Below, piece after piece: positions 24,355-38,500 of a DNA stretch of 64,000 nt. Position numbers and translations under genes: made by a program. Under the pieces are notes generated by a model. The model did no database searches. It was not told the origin of the DNA and worked only from the letters and a program-made list of their open reading frames with translations. This DNA comes from Chiridota heheva (taxonomy: Eukaryota; Echinodermata; Holothuroidea; Apodida; Chiridotidae): the NCBI GenBank assembly GCA_020152595.1, contig JAIGNY010000659.1, positions 80,001 to 144,000 on the forward strand, written 5' to 3'. The stretch's first letter is position 1. Each line of letters opens with the position of its first letter.

Positions 24355-24860
24355 GGGCAAGAATCGAATTTCCCACTGTTCTGAGAACAGTGGTTTTCAG
24401 GCAAGAACAGTGAATTTTTAGAGATCACTGTTTCAGTGGAACAGTGTTCTTTTCACAAGCATGTGGCATCAATGATCAATAACTTGACTTCTGCTTAAAT
24501 AAAATGCATCTTGTCAAACATCATTATCATAAAAACAATTTCTTCGGTAACAAAAAGTTCTTCCCACCTTGCCTGCAATTGTCAGCACAATAGATCATGA
24601 ATACACATATGCAAGGCTGCTTGCATGTGTACGACTTCCCGCAACAGGATGCTACATCATGTAAATACTAATACCCGACATACATATTTGCACATACTGA
24701 CCAATTCAGTAGTTGTAAAGAAAGACTATTTAAAAATCAAAAGATTTGTCCTGTTATTAGCACACAAAAAAATGGAACAGTGAAATCTGATCTAGAACTG
24801 TATTATTTGAGAAAGTACTGTTCTATGGAACAGTGGCAGAAATTTTAAATTTTGATTCCT
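24355..24860. repeat. Possible MITE rich in AACAGTG words
   Basis: CACTGTTCTGAGAACAGTGG opens the block and GGAACAGTGGCAGAAATTTT closes it. AACAGTG and its complement recur inside. Its edges resemble loose inverted repeats (AAGAATCGAATTT against AAATTTTGATTCC). Confidence 0.35.
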
Positions 24861-25249
24861 GATGGGAATTTGGAAACGAGTTTTCACTTTAAATCATGTC
24901 TTTGGAAATTTAAGGAAGTATTCATCAGAAATGATTTTATTTGAGTTGAACATTCAACAAACCGGGGTTAGGGAGGGGGCACGTGCCTCCCAATGTTGCA
25001 GTGACCTACATGGTGCCACAACCAAGTCAATTTTTTACCATTGGACTAGTGTTGTAGCATATCTTTAAGCCCCCCAATGAACAATGAATAACATGTTCCT
25101 ACACCTATGCCATCTTGTGCATGAAAAGTTTCATCAAGGGACCCCATAATAATACACCTTCACATGAAGGATGTCAAATGGGTCATATTTACCATGACTC
25201 ATGAGACACTTTGTGTCCTAGATTAATTCTCTTCATTTTCTTATTTGAT

Positions 25250-25720
25250 ATAAAACACACTTAAGTTTTAATACATCATCAAAATTTCTTCAGGGGGTAA
25301 AAATTTGGTGACTTTACTAGATTATGTTTGACTACTTTCCTGACGTATCCAATGGTTTACAAAAAACACAATAAAATGCATAAATACTCTAAGGAATGTA
25401 GCGGTGTGGAATCAAAACTAGTCTGATTTTAATGATTTCTAAAAAACCACATTAAAAAAAAAAACACTTTTGAGGAAAATAACGACGGAATCAAAACTAG
25501 TATGATTTTAGTCATTTCTAAAAAAAACATTAAAAACATAAACTTTGAGGAAAACAATTGATGCGGAATCAAAACTAGTCTTATTTCAGTCATTTCTAAA
25601 CATGAGAACTTTAAATGTGAATATCTCCTCAACAGAATAAGATAATAAAGTGGTTTCTTCACCATTTTTCTAAAGTCCTCTTTTACAAACGTGAGCTCAC
25701 TTTAACTATCCTTCTTTTTG
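25250..25720. mobile_element. Partial M1 MITE with internal triplication
   Basis: The right half of the M1 family: TTTCTTCAGGGGGTAAA, then CTGACGTATCCAATGGTTT, then the right arm ending TCACCATTTTTCTAAAGTCC. A segment of about 65-70 bases containing GGAATCAAAACTAGTCTGAT and GATTTCTAAAAAA appears three times in tandem at 25410-25600. Confidence 0.6.
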
Positions 25721-26204
25721 TAAATAAAAAGACTATATATTGTTCACTATTCTGCAAGTGCCCCCTCTCACTTTTCTGAGAAATGACAAAAGTACCCCTT
25801 TTATAAATGAAAAGTTCCCTCAATTACTGTCAAAAGGTGCAACAACTAATAACATGTGTACACTTTTCAATTTTTTTTACAAAAGTGCCCCTTTCAAAAT
25901 GAAATGCGCCTTACTTACTGACCCAATAGTAGGAAGCTGACAACTTTTGTCACTCCCATATATGAGGGGAATTTATTCCATTTGAAAAGTACTCCATTCT
26001 AATATGAAGTGCCCTTTTACTTTACTTTGTTATTTACAGACATATCCATATACATTCATATGCATTTAACTTGGAAAGTGCTCCTAAGCGGTTGTGCCCC
26101 CTCCCCCACTTTTCAAAAGCTTCCTGCACCCCTGGTGCTCTGATATACATGGTGTGAACTGCTGGTACTAATGTAAGGAGATCTACTAAAACCAAAAATT
26201 ATTT

Positions 26205-26395
26205 GTTTGTTTGATGAGAACTAGCCAGGAAGAGAATGAGAGAAATTTCTTAGGGGGTGGAAGAGGAGAATCCCAGGATTTTTTTCAATTAAGTTGTGTA
26301 GAGCGAGGAAGCTCTGGGAGGGTTGACAAGCAAGGAGAGCGTGATGGATTGTGAGGGTGCAGTGGCAATTGTTGCAGAGGGTTGGGGATTAAAGA
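26205..26395 (-). mobile_element. I-type LINE 3' end, copy A
   Basis: On the minus strand it matches the 3' part of the LINE at 60.5-63.3 kb, including the CAATTGCC...CACAATCCATCACG region and the terminal ATCAAACAAACAAA. It has an internal deletion. It begins 49 bases past the DNase II stop codon, so it may lie in that gene's 3' UTR. Confidence 0.65.
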
Positions 26396-26443
26396 GTTAA
26401 AACAATTTCAGAATGATCAAAGATACTGTAAGATTTGCAAGAT

Positions 26444-26542
26444 CTAGCACTTATTATAGTCCGAGATTGTGGCTTTGTACTGATCCCAGACATTGGGCAA
26501 GCTGGCACACACCGTTCCTCCTCCTCTTTTGAACTGAGAGCT
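26444..26542 (-). CDS. DNASE2: DNase II coding exon 7 with stop codon
   Basis: It follows TGTCATTCACAG and encodes SSQFKRGGGTVCASLPNVWD then QYKATISDYNKC and TAG. Vertebrate DNase II ends with the matching RGGGTLCAQLPALWKAF region. Phase 0 agrees with the end of exon 6 in its CIGDINRM frame. Confidence 0.93.
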   Translation of the reverse strand, partial: SSQFKRGGGTVCASLPNVWDQYKATISDYNKC

Positions 26543-29500
26543 CTGTGAATGACAAGAGAGGTAAAACCTGGATAAATTATGCAAATACTAAAACAAAAGT
26601 AGATTTATATTTTGAATTTCAACTTACTTTGACCCATATCATAAATAGTTGCAGCTGGTGCCATATTACAACAGGCATTTGAAATGGCACCATGTTCCTA
26701 ATGATTGGTACATGGCCAAGGACCACCACATTCACCACTAACCACCATACTCTTCATATCACTTTAATCATCTGCTTTTCAACAACCTTTTCTTTCATGT
26801 TTCTCATTTCCCTTAATGTGTCAAAATACAGTTCATTCATTGGTAAATACTGCACATTTGTGATTCACACATTAAAAAAGGATTATGTTACTAAGGTTTA
26901 CAGTTTGTAAAAAGTCATTGATTGGAATTTTGTCCACCGAATGTGTGTGTGATTTGAATCATGAATGATCATATTGATTTTCAAAGGCAAGACTGACTAT
27001 GAAAAACGATTACTCGCAATGAAGTATTTAGTAAACGTTTACAAGGATTTGCGAGTGTGTAGCGTGTACACGCTAAACAATCACAGCTCTAGTTCATGTT
27101 CCTTTCATACATTGGGCATGTATATTACATTTTTATCTGGGGTGGGGGGACAGTAATACTTTTGTTTTATTCAATAAATCAACAATCGATCCCCCCTCTA
27201 CCACCTCATTCTGCCTTTATCATTCATATCAAATGATAACTAGATCTAGAGGAAATCATGATATGAGAGCTAAGCTCCTCAACCATTCATAAAGAATTAA
27301 ATCAATCAAATCCTCCAAACTGATTTGCACGTACTGTCCAAAGTGACCGATTTAAAAAAGACAAAAATCACTTTAACCTTTTTTCTATCTACCTACTGTG
27401 GTGTAGCGGTTATCATACATGTCTACAGACCACGAAGTCCTGGGTTCAAGCCTGGGCTGGGTAGACACGCCAGTGCACCACAACTGGGTTATCAAAGGCC
27501 TTGGACATTGAGTTGGTTGTCGATCTTATGTCTGTCCGTAAATCATACCTGTGTTCTCGTCCAGGTCGTATTAAGCGTTTCGTGATAGCATTGTTACCAT
27601 CATAACCAATTACGCAAGTGACGACCCCGTCATTGTATATTGTGTGTTTACTCGACGTCACCTTTAACCTTTAAGGACTGTAAAAACCTATGCACTCTCA
27701 TAAAATTGTAATTTTGTCTTCTATGTTAATAAAAAAAAAAAATGCTTGTTTGTTTGTTTGATGAGAGTTTAACAGCACCACAACAGCAAGGGTCAAATTG
27801 TGCCTGAGAGGTTAGATCATTCCAGAGATAGGAAGGAGAGTAAACAGGGGGAGATTGAGAGAAATACGAGAGCTAAAAGCCAGAAAGCTGGGATCGAGAA
27901 AGGAGGTGTTTAGGTGAAAAAATAATGTAGAGAGAGGAGGGGGTGGGGAAGGAGGACTAAATAGAGGGCAGCATGATGAAGGAAGGATATAATTTTATCT
28001 GGAGGGTTTTTCTGGAAGAACTTGGCAATTGGTTGTGGGGAACGAGGGGAGCTCTGGGAAGGTTGTACAGGGGGCAAGCAAGGAGAACGTGATGGACTGT
28101 GAGGGAGCAATGGCAATTGTTGCAGAGGGGTTGGGGAGCCAATAAGGAGGTGGGAGTGAGTGAGGTGAGTGTGACTTATTTTAAGACGGGTAATATGGAC
28201 GTTGTCGACACCAGAGAGGTTGTGGACGGCGGGTTTGATCAGAATGGTGGGCTGGATGACGTGGAGTTTTTATCAATTTTGGGAGTCCCATGAGGTTTGC
28301 CAGCGGTCATGAACAAGGGAAGATATAAGCGTTTGATGTCAGAAAGGGTTTTGGGAAATGGGGTAGGGTAGATGTTGAGGGCAGGCTTAGCTTATAAGTT
28401 TAATGACTATGAGATGTTCATTGGAAAGTTTCTTTTATTCTCATCTTTCACATTGTGAATACATTGCATGTTCTGATCATTTTGCTGGTATGATTTGTAT
28501 GATGTGAAATAACTATGTAAAAAACCCAATCAGAAGAGCACCGATATCAATTTTGTTGCTGAAAATGAGAAAAATAAAAAGTTCGGAGAAAGAAAAAATC
28601 AAACATGGTCATACATTTAAAAAATTAAAAAAGAGGGAGAAGAACTAACCATTCTGTTTATGTCACCGATGCAAATGACTTTACATCTTCCCCTGTCACT
28701 GCCCACTTCGAATGATCTTTGGTTTCATGAAACTCAATCTCGTCAGTAAACGCAATGTTCTTATTGTTATACACATTGTATGATGTGCCAGTACTGCAAT
28801 TAGACGGAAGCTTGGACGCTCCATTTTGCCACGTCTCTGTCCACAAGCTTGACTTCAAAGTAGGTGCGACCCATGCATCATACAGGTCTGTAAAACAAAA
28901 TATGAACTACGGTAGCTTCAGCGGTCCTTCTGATATGCATATAATCGATCCTCTTAATATAATGATAATTGCTTATAGTACTTCATGATCTCTTTTTTTG
29001 TGAACAAGACCTGGTATTCTCACAAACTCTGCATACTAAAGAAATCCAATCGTTCATCAGCAGTAACTAATAATTTACGAAAAATAACTAGATGGGTGTC
29101 ATGAAGTAATATCTTTCCTTAAGAGAAATGGTCCGCCAATCATTCACAGTTATTGCACATTATTACCTCAGGCAATTTATGATACACAGCTATTATTATC
29201 ACCAGTTTGAAAACAAACTTCTTCCACTAAGACACTTAACACAGATGAGTGATTTTAATCACGAAAGTACCTTGATTATTCAGCTCTGGCTTTGTGTAAT
29301 CTTATACACACAAATAGCCTTTAACTACTTGACTGTGGCGTGCATGGTTGACAAATAAACAATTATTGTTTGGAGTGGAAACAATTCACTGAACAGGAAG
29401 TTGGGTTGGTAATTGTCATACCTGAATTTTCAGGATTGCCTCAGGTGTCGGGTGTGGGTAGGCTTAAAGAGAAATTTGTCTGCATGGTACATCTGCATGC

Positions 29501-32500
29501 TACATGTGGTGCTCAATATTTCCTGGACAAGCCACACAACCAACACTGAGCTGTACAGTGGACTTCCAAAGTTTACACAGAAAATTGCAGAGAAAGGCTA
29601 AGACTTGCAGGGCACTTGTGTTCGACATCCTGAAGAATTAGCTTCAAACTTCGTACTCTGGCAGCCAACACATGGTCAGGGAGTGTAGCAAGCAAAGCAC
29701 CACTTTCACTGATATGCTTCAAAATCCCAACGTCAGAAATGGATGCAACAATGCTGGAAAGGAATGTCTGGAAAGGATACGGTTCTTCAGTTTGATTGGA
29801 AGATCGGCCAAAGTAAAGTAAGTATAAGTTAAAACCATCTGAGCCATTAGGTTCATTAAGCTGGTGCTTATCCCCGGTTTCCATGGCGCAAGCGGATTAG
29901 AGTACATTACTCCCCCTGGACGGGACGTCAGTCCATCGGTTAATAACTCCCCAGCAGTGCTGGTATTCATTTTACAGCGGAGTGGACTGAAGCAAGTAAA
30001 GTGTTTTGCTCAAGGACACAATGCAGCGCTCACGACGGGAATCGAACTCGGTACCTCTCGAATACGAGCATGACTTCCTAACCACTGAGCCACAGCACCT
30101 CTACTAAAGTATAACTAATAATAATGATAATAAATGGTTTTATAATATATAGCGTAGCACACACAAGTCTCATTGCACTGACAAAAATTAAGAAGAAAAT
30201 ATAGGGAACAAAAACTATGATGTGTTTGATTAAAATGACACTTTCATAGTGCGCCTATAGTGTGCCATAAGTCCCGAAATCAGACAAATAATGGTTTCAG
30301 CCTACATTTGTTCAATGTCTAGTAATTTCATTGGTTAAAACCGTCATATCTTTTGTAATTGAACATATGTTCATTAAATCAAACATGTTCGATTTCTTTT
30401 ATGACTTGTCCTTCTCCTTAAAAATTAGTTCCAGCAAATCAAAACCACAAACTTTAATGTGGCAAATAATAAGACCACTTATCTTAATTACAATAACCAA
30501 TCAACCACACAATAAGGACTTCATCCATTGCTAATATAATACTCAACACCAACTTCCACAACAACTCAGGACCAACAGGAGAACAAGTACAATGAAGCCA
30601 TTGATAAGGGAAATTTGATCCTAATTACTTGTGGTTTTCAGAATAAAGAAAATAAAGGGAAAAACTTTGGCCAGGTCGGGTCTGACTGTTTGAAATTTTA
30701 AGGAGCACAACAACTAATGTTGATAAGACAATTTCGGACATTCTGATCTCAGCCAATGAAATGTAAAAAATTGTCATATCATATGTTCGGTCTAATAAAA
30801 CGTGTTTGATTTCTGGTACACTATGACAGTTTTGGAGAGATATGTTCAGAAAATGAAGTGATGATTAATGGCTTGTCACAAAATTTCAAATTTGTCACAT
30901 AAATGTCACATAATTTTTGCACAGAATGTCACATCAGTTTTGCCTTTGTCACATTTGATTGGCATAGATTCACACATCATGACCAGTTTACTGGTGATAC
31001 TCATAAACAGGATCACTTGGTTATGTCTGCTTCATGGAACTTGGAATCCACCACTAAAAGACAACATCGAATTACCAATGAGTGTGAGCGGAGGGGTAAA
31101 AATATGTCACAAAATGTCAGACAAATTTTAATACATCTGTTTATGTTCATTTTGGACAATGAAATTTTGTCACAAAATGTAACCATGTCACAGATGCTCC
31201 ATTCTCTGTATGTTTAATCTCAGCCAATGAAAATTCACAAAACTGTTATATAAAAAAAAACCGGGGATAAGCACCGGCTCTATAATGATTAGAATAGATT
31301 TAACTTTTTTAACTTTCCTTTGATGTTAGCACCTAAATCCATCCGAGCCATTAGGCTCATTGAGCCAGTGCTTATCCCCGGTTTCCATGGTGCAAGCGTA
31401 TGAGAGTAAATTACTCCCCCTGGACAGGACGCCAGTTCATCGCAGATTAAGTCTCCAGCAGTGCTGGTACTCATTTTACAGCTGAGTGGACTGAAGCAAG
31501 TAAAGTGTCTTGCTTAAGGACACAATGCAGCGCTCATGACAGGAATCAAACTTGGTACCTCTCGAATACCAACATGAGTCCTTAACCACTGAGCCACAGC
31601 ACCTCACCCTTTGATGTTAGTAATAGATCTGTTATCAGTTGATAAATTAAATTTGTTTTGTAGCTATTTTAACATTAACACCTATTATCATTGATACACA
31701 AGCTGGATCCAATAAGTAAGATGAAACAACACATCAAGCACAGAACTCTTGCATATAACCCTACACACTCCTACCTTCTTCAAAGTTTACAAATTTTGCA
31801 AAACTGATAAAGTTTTGTCCTTCCATGGATGTAAGACTGACTGAATTGCTCCAGGGTGGTGAGGTCACATGTGTCCCCTTCACCACATCTTGAAATGTGG
31901 GCGCTAAACTTAGAAGGTCGGATGGCAGATTGTGGTCATATACCCATGGGTAGTTGAATTTCAACTGGTTTGCTGAGAAAGAAAGAAAGATTTGGTATTG
32001 TTCAGTTACTTTAAAGAAGGAAAGATAAGTAGTAGCCCCAACACCCCTACCCCACTCCTAGAAACAAAAACCTGAATTTGTCTCTAAGGGGGTTTTAGTG
32101 ATCCATCCATGAAATGCATCTCAAGATTCCCATGTGCATGCCATCCTTTCCCCGAGCTGTAATTCTCATCTGGAAATTTCTCATCAAAATGTACTGCTGA
32201 ATTTCTAAAATTTTGCTGGAAAGTTGAGTCTCCTTGGGAATTATGGGGGCCCCTATCTGACCTCTTTTTCTGATGGAAATCTGATGGATGTTCTATTTGT
32301 TATTTTGATGATATCTAAGACCTCCTATCTTGCAATCATTTTTTCAGTCTCAAACGTGCCTTCCACACAACCTTATCTATTACCCGTATCATTTATCTTT
32401 CGTTGATGAAACGTTCACTCCTAATACCATTTCCTATCTATTTGAAGCTCCCATCCCACTACCCCTATGACCCTAATAACACTGCCCCTTCCACCAATCT

Positions 32501-35500
32501 CTTGATACAATCTCCTGTCACTCCACCATGCCATCCCTGTCTGACATCTGATCTTATTATCACCCCAACTGCCCACCAGCACTCCCCATAAAACATTCAC
32601 TAATACCACTCCCACCTCCCTTATAATGGCATCGCTCACACTATCTCTCCTCCGAGGTGTCTATGATGACTCTATTATACACTCTTCTATCCTTCATCTA
32701 AGATATCATCAAAAGAGACAAAAAGCAATTCTGCCCAAGCTTGCTTCCTTCTCCACAACTACAAGTCCAAACTGTCCAGCTGACAATAAGAGCCACAGAA
32801 GAGCCACAATAATGCTACCCTAAACCACCCATTAATCTTGAAGAGAAATTACTACCCTCGATTTCAAAGCCATGAAATATGATTTTGGCAATAAACTCAC
32901 CAACCACCTCCATTTGTTTGCTTGACATTGTAATGCACAGTGCACTCTGTCCATACCTCATAGCATTGGAAGGCCAATAGTAGGAATCCTTCACTGCACC
33001 AGGAAATTTAGGGACGCTGTGAACGAGCCAGAATCCGGATGTTTCACCATATGCAACAACACCTGTAACAACAACAGGTTCATGCATGCATAATCAAAAG
33101 CCTAACAAAATTCCTGGAAGATTTCACATTTTTGGAGGGTTAAAGCAGAGTTATGATTAATTATCAAATTTTCCACAGTTCTAAATAAAGGTGTCAAAAA
33201 TCTTCCCACGAAAAATCGCAACAGAAACAACACTAATGTAGTGAATACATTTTTACATACTTCCCTCTTTCGCAATTAATGTACTTTTTATCGCACATTT
33301 ACATGGGGGACATTTTTAGAGCACATATTTACCACATATACTGTTGTTTACTAAAGAAATAAAAAAGAAATAAAATAACTAATTTATTTTTTTGCCGTAA
33401 ATTCCAGATTTTCCCATGGTTATAACCACTGGAAGTCTGGAACTGTATATTTTTCCAGCTCCGGTTAAAAGAGGGATGACTGTTTGGACAGGTCTGATAC
33501 ACAAGTTGGACAAAGCAATTTCTTCAGACTTGTCCCCAGTTCCGTCACTCTCATGTGAAAAATTATATTGTAAAATATTAATTGATGATATAATAATTCT
33601 GTTTCTGAATTTGTGCATTATCATCTTGATGAGTGGACTACATGAATAAACAGCGATATGTAAAATTCATGCCATAAGAAGTTGGAGGCATATGTCAAAG
33701 ATCTTTATATAACTCTTATAAATTTCATGATTCAAATTTAAGCTGTCAATGGTTTCTATAATACCTTTCCAATCCACATATTGATTGAGGGTATAAACAA
33801 ATGTAACAAATTCTTTGCCAAATACATGTACAGCTGAGCTTCTTTAAACTATAATGGCAAAAACAATAGATTTAGACAAAAAAATGAAGACCGATTCAGA
33901 TAATGACATCAGAAATTTTGATGTTTTCTTGAATGGGCAATTTTGATATTTTCTTGAAAAAGCTTTATACTGTTCAATTCATTTGACCAGATAGGGCAGG
34001 ATTTCTAGCTATTTTCATGCTTTGTAATAGATCTTCAGACAATCTAGGTTATTGTATCACTAGTTATTGCTTTTCCTTCATAAAAAGAAACCATAAATAT
34101 ACGAATTGCAAGAAATAGTTTTCAATTAGAAAATACGCTTATTGACAAATTTTGTTTTGTGGTGTTTGTTTATTCTTCACTGACTTAAGGCTGTTACACA
34201 CCGAATGCGACATGGCAAGCATTTTTTTAAATGAAGGTCAGGTGGGAAAAATGGTGTGATGCTGAAGACAACCCCTGCACTTCATATCAGTGTATATCGT
34301 TCTGCATATCTGTGGAAAAATCACTCTTAGACTCGAACTTGGGACCTTCAGCATATCAGTCGTATGCTCAGCCAATTGAGCTACAGTACCTACCTCCCTA
34401 AATATCAAATTAAAATTAAGGAAAAAATCTCTAGCTAATGCTGCCTGAAGGTGACATTTGCTCTTTGAGTTTTATTATCAGGCAAATCAAAATCCTGGGC
34501 AGAGATGTCATTACGAGATAGATGAACTGCCATCATGTACAGTGATGAGCATATCGGATCATTGCTCTTATAGGAGACATGAAGTCAAAATTTCTAGTTG
34601 TTTGTTTGTTTGATGAGAGTTTAACTGCACCACAACAGCAAGGGTCAAATTGTGTCTGAGAGGTTAGATCATTCCAGAGGTAGGAAGGAGAGTAAACAGG
34701 GGGAGATTGAGAGAAACACGAGAACTAAAAGCCAAAAAGCTGGGATCGAGAGAGGAGGTGTATGGGTGGAAAAATAATGTAGAGAGAGGGGGTGGGGAAG
34801 GAGGACTAAATATGGTTGTAAAGGAAGCATGATGAAGGAAGGAGATTATTTTATCCAGAGAATTTTTTTGGAAGAGCTTGGCTATTAAGTTTGGCTTGAT
34901 ATATGATAAAGAATTAAAAAATAAACAAACTACCTGAAAATCCTATCATGAAACCTTACTCCATTCTAAAGTTACCCAAGTTTGAAGTTGTAACATGGAT
35001 GCTTCCATTTTGTCAAATTTTGTGTTGAAATCATTTTAATGATAACATAATTTGGCCATGTGCAAACACACATAAAGTTTTTCTTTACAATTATCCTTAA
35101 AATTTTCTTGCCAAAATGCTTTGACAAGACGTTCTGAGGGCTTGAATCATTAATATATACAAGCAAATTGTTAATAGACCCATGTAAAGGAAAAATTATT
35201 TCTTAGAACTGATAAAGAAATACATTAAACATTATAATCTGTACTGGGTCTATGACATCATTGCTTAGAGGGCATATGAACAAAATGGCCGCTCCCATGT
35301 ATATTTATATTGACAAAATGAATGCTTTAATAAATTAGAAAATATATGCTAATGGTTTTGTATGTTAAATTTCTTGGATGACTTATAATTATTATTCTAT
35401 TATATTAAATGAAGATAAATCTATGATACTTTATATCTCCTTTAAAGTGTAAAAACTTGTTAATATTTGAGAATTTGACATTTGAGCATTATAAGGTTAA

Positions 35501-38500
35501 ACAAAAAATGACATCACTCATAAGATTGAGTGAGTGCTGTAATTTGAACAATTGTGTGCTGGTCAAAAAAAGAAACAAAGGACAAAAGGTCTTTCAAAAG
35601 TAGGGCATGAAGAAACTGAAAATAAAACTGTAAATTAGTAATATCCACTTCCTTCTAAAGAGAATTACCTGTTTCATAAAGTACTGATTAATACATAAAT
35701 GCAAACAACAAGGCTGGAAGGATCTATCACAATATAATAAGGCAATACTCTGTCGTACAAAGAACCCTTTGGATATGCTAATAATTTCCCTCTACAAAGT
35801 AGGCAAGACTGGTCGTGAAAGGGAAGCGGGATGAAGTGCCGCCAAGATCAACAACATTTGCAAGAAATTACATGAAAAGAATCATGCCGACACATGTTGT
35901 ATTGATTAAAGTTACACTTGAAGTGCCTCAAACATGTAGTAAAAGGCAAAACATACAATGTAGTAAAAAGCAATGTTACGGATGTATTCAGGACATTCAT
36001 TTTCTTCTACTGCTCCCTTTTTATGGAACAGACTTCCAGACAACATCAAACTTAGTCCTTCCCTCAATTCTTTTAAATCATCATTAAAGACATTCCTCAT
36101 GTGTTCTGATTCTGTTCAATTTTAAGCTTATATTTGTTCTTGTATGTATGTATTTTGCAGTATTTTGAACTATCATTTCTTTTTTGTTCACATTGTTTTG
36201 CATTAATTCTTGTGTCGCTGCGCCATGAGCATCACTTTTGATGGATACTGGCGCATAACAAGTATTCATTATTATTAAAAATGAATGATGAGAAAACTGA
36301 ATTTATGCTCTTCGCCTCTTCTCACCAATCATCAAAAATAACAATACCTTTTATTAAAATTGGCAACTCAGAGATACCCTCATCCTCACAAGCCCAAAAC
36401 CTCGGTGTAATATTTGATTCTTCAATGACTTTAAAGCCTTACATTTCTAATATTACTTCCTCAATTTATCTGAGGAACATTGGCAGGTTACGCAAGTACC
36501 TAACTATCAGACAACTGTACAGTTACTTCATGCCTTTGTCACCTCACGCCTCGACAATGGAAATGCCATGTTGTACTGACTACTCAAGAAAAGTATCATT
36601 CCACTTCAAAAATTACAGATCACAGCTGCTCGAATTTTAACTCTTTAAAGAAATCTTGCCGCATCACCCCAATTTTAAAGGAACTTTATTGGATTCCTGT
36701 TACTTATATAATTACTTTTAAACTTATGTTTTTTGTCAATAAATCTCTGAATATTTGTGCTCCTACTTACATGTATGTTAATAATCTCCTTGTCAAGAAT
36801 AATCCAACTTGTAATTTTAGTTCTCGCAATTTGTCCCTTCTCAAAGAATCTAAAGCTAATGGGGTATTGGAGAGGGGAAGGGGGGAGATCTTTTGCTGTT
36901 GCAGCTTTATGTATTTGGAATAAATGAACTCAGACTTGCCCCAAGTATTAATGTATTTAAGAAGGACCTTAAAACTTATCTGATGACTCTGGCTTTTGAT
37001 GATCTACCTTAATTATGCTATTTCATATTGTTTCTTGTTATGTACTATACTTGTTATGGACTATACTTGATATGTACTATACTTGTTATCTTCTATACTA
37101 TATTTGTTTTTCTGCGCCTTGAGTGCTCTGCTGAGTGGATATGTGCGCACTACAAATCTGTATTATTACTATTATTATCACAAAATGGAGTGCTACAGTG
37201 TATACAATGTGCATGTGTTTTTTGGCTATAAGAAAAAGCATTTAGTGTTGGATAAAAGGTTCCATAAATTCATATATTTGATACTAATGTTCAGAAAATG
37301 TCAGAGCTGGGCTAGGGTCCCACCGAAACCAACCACACCATGGTATCCTGTCGAGGGTAGTCATGCATTCTTGTAACCTAAAAGGAAAATAATCACATAA
37401 TGTATAACATGTATACCTTTCGTGTGACCATACTTCACAGATTTTTTCCCGTCTGGTGGTTCATCATTGTATAAAACATAGGCAATCTGGAAAAGAAAAT
37501 ACATAACCTATTAGTTTTATGTCTACTACGCCAAACTTGAAAAAGGAATTGAAACTGATATCTAAAACAACGAACATGCATAATTGCAGAATAATCTCTT
37601 TTGTTGTGTGATTAGTTCTATAATATGTAATGAATAATTTTATTCATATACTTAAACAAATTGAAATGAAATTAGAGAATAAACTGCTTCTGCAGTGCTC
37701 ATATGCTTAAAGACTGGCTCTCATTGTTTAGAGTGACAAAGGTTTCTGTACTATTTTATTATTAGATATATCCAATTACTACTCTTAATTCATACAAGAA
37801 CAAATTTCATGCTCAATGGCAACACACTACTCATTGCTGAGGGAAGTTTCCGTACCATGACTTGTCCTTTTCCTTAAAAAATTGTTCCAGTAAATCATGA
37901 CCACAAACTTACTGTAGCAAATAATGAGACCACTTATCTTACTTAGAATAATTGCTCAACCAGGAGAACGAATAAAATGGGGCCATTGATAAGGGAATTT
38001 GATTGTAATTACTTGTGGGTTTTCAGAATAAAGAAAAAAAAGAGGAAAAGTCTGACCCGACCTGCTTATTTATCAGGTCGGGTCTGACTGTTTGAAATTT
38101 TAAGGAGCACAATAACTAATGCAGTACACTTAAAGGTAAATGGAAGTATAAATGCAAATATCAGACAAAGACATATAGCTGAATTGTATGTTGTATTTAG
38201 CTACCTTATGCCAAAAGAGCAACAACGTACAAGCAACATCAGTTTGAAATTGACCATATAGAGGGATTTCATCGGAGATTTTTAGCTCAACTGGGAGCCA
38301 TTTTACAGGCCAGAGCTTTGAGTATTTCACGCGTCTGATCTTCACACAGCTTAGTCACATCACACGTAAAACAAACAGACTCGATCTAAAACATGCGCTA
38401 ACACGCACTAACACTGGTTAAAATGAACTGGCCAGATGAATGATTTTTTTAATATAAAATCTTATTTTAAAGAAAAAATTACCCTCCAAGTATTTCAAGT

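Noticed and set aside
34320-34396. tRNA gene
   Set aside because: A- and B-box-like words are present but the acceptor stem does not pair, so it is better called a SINE head.
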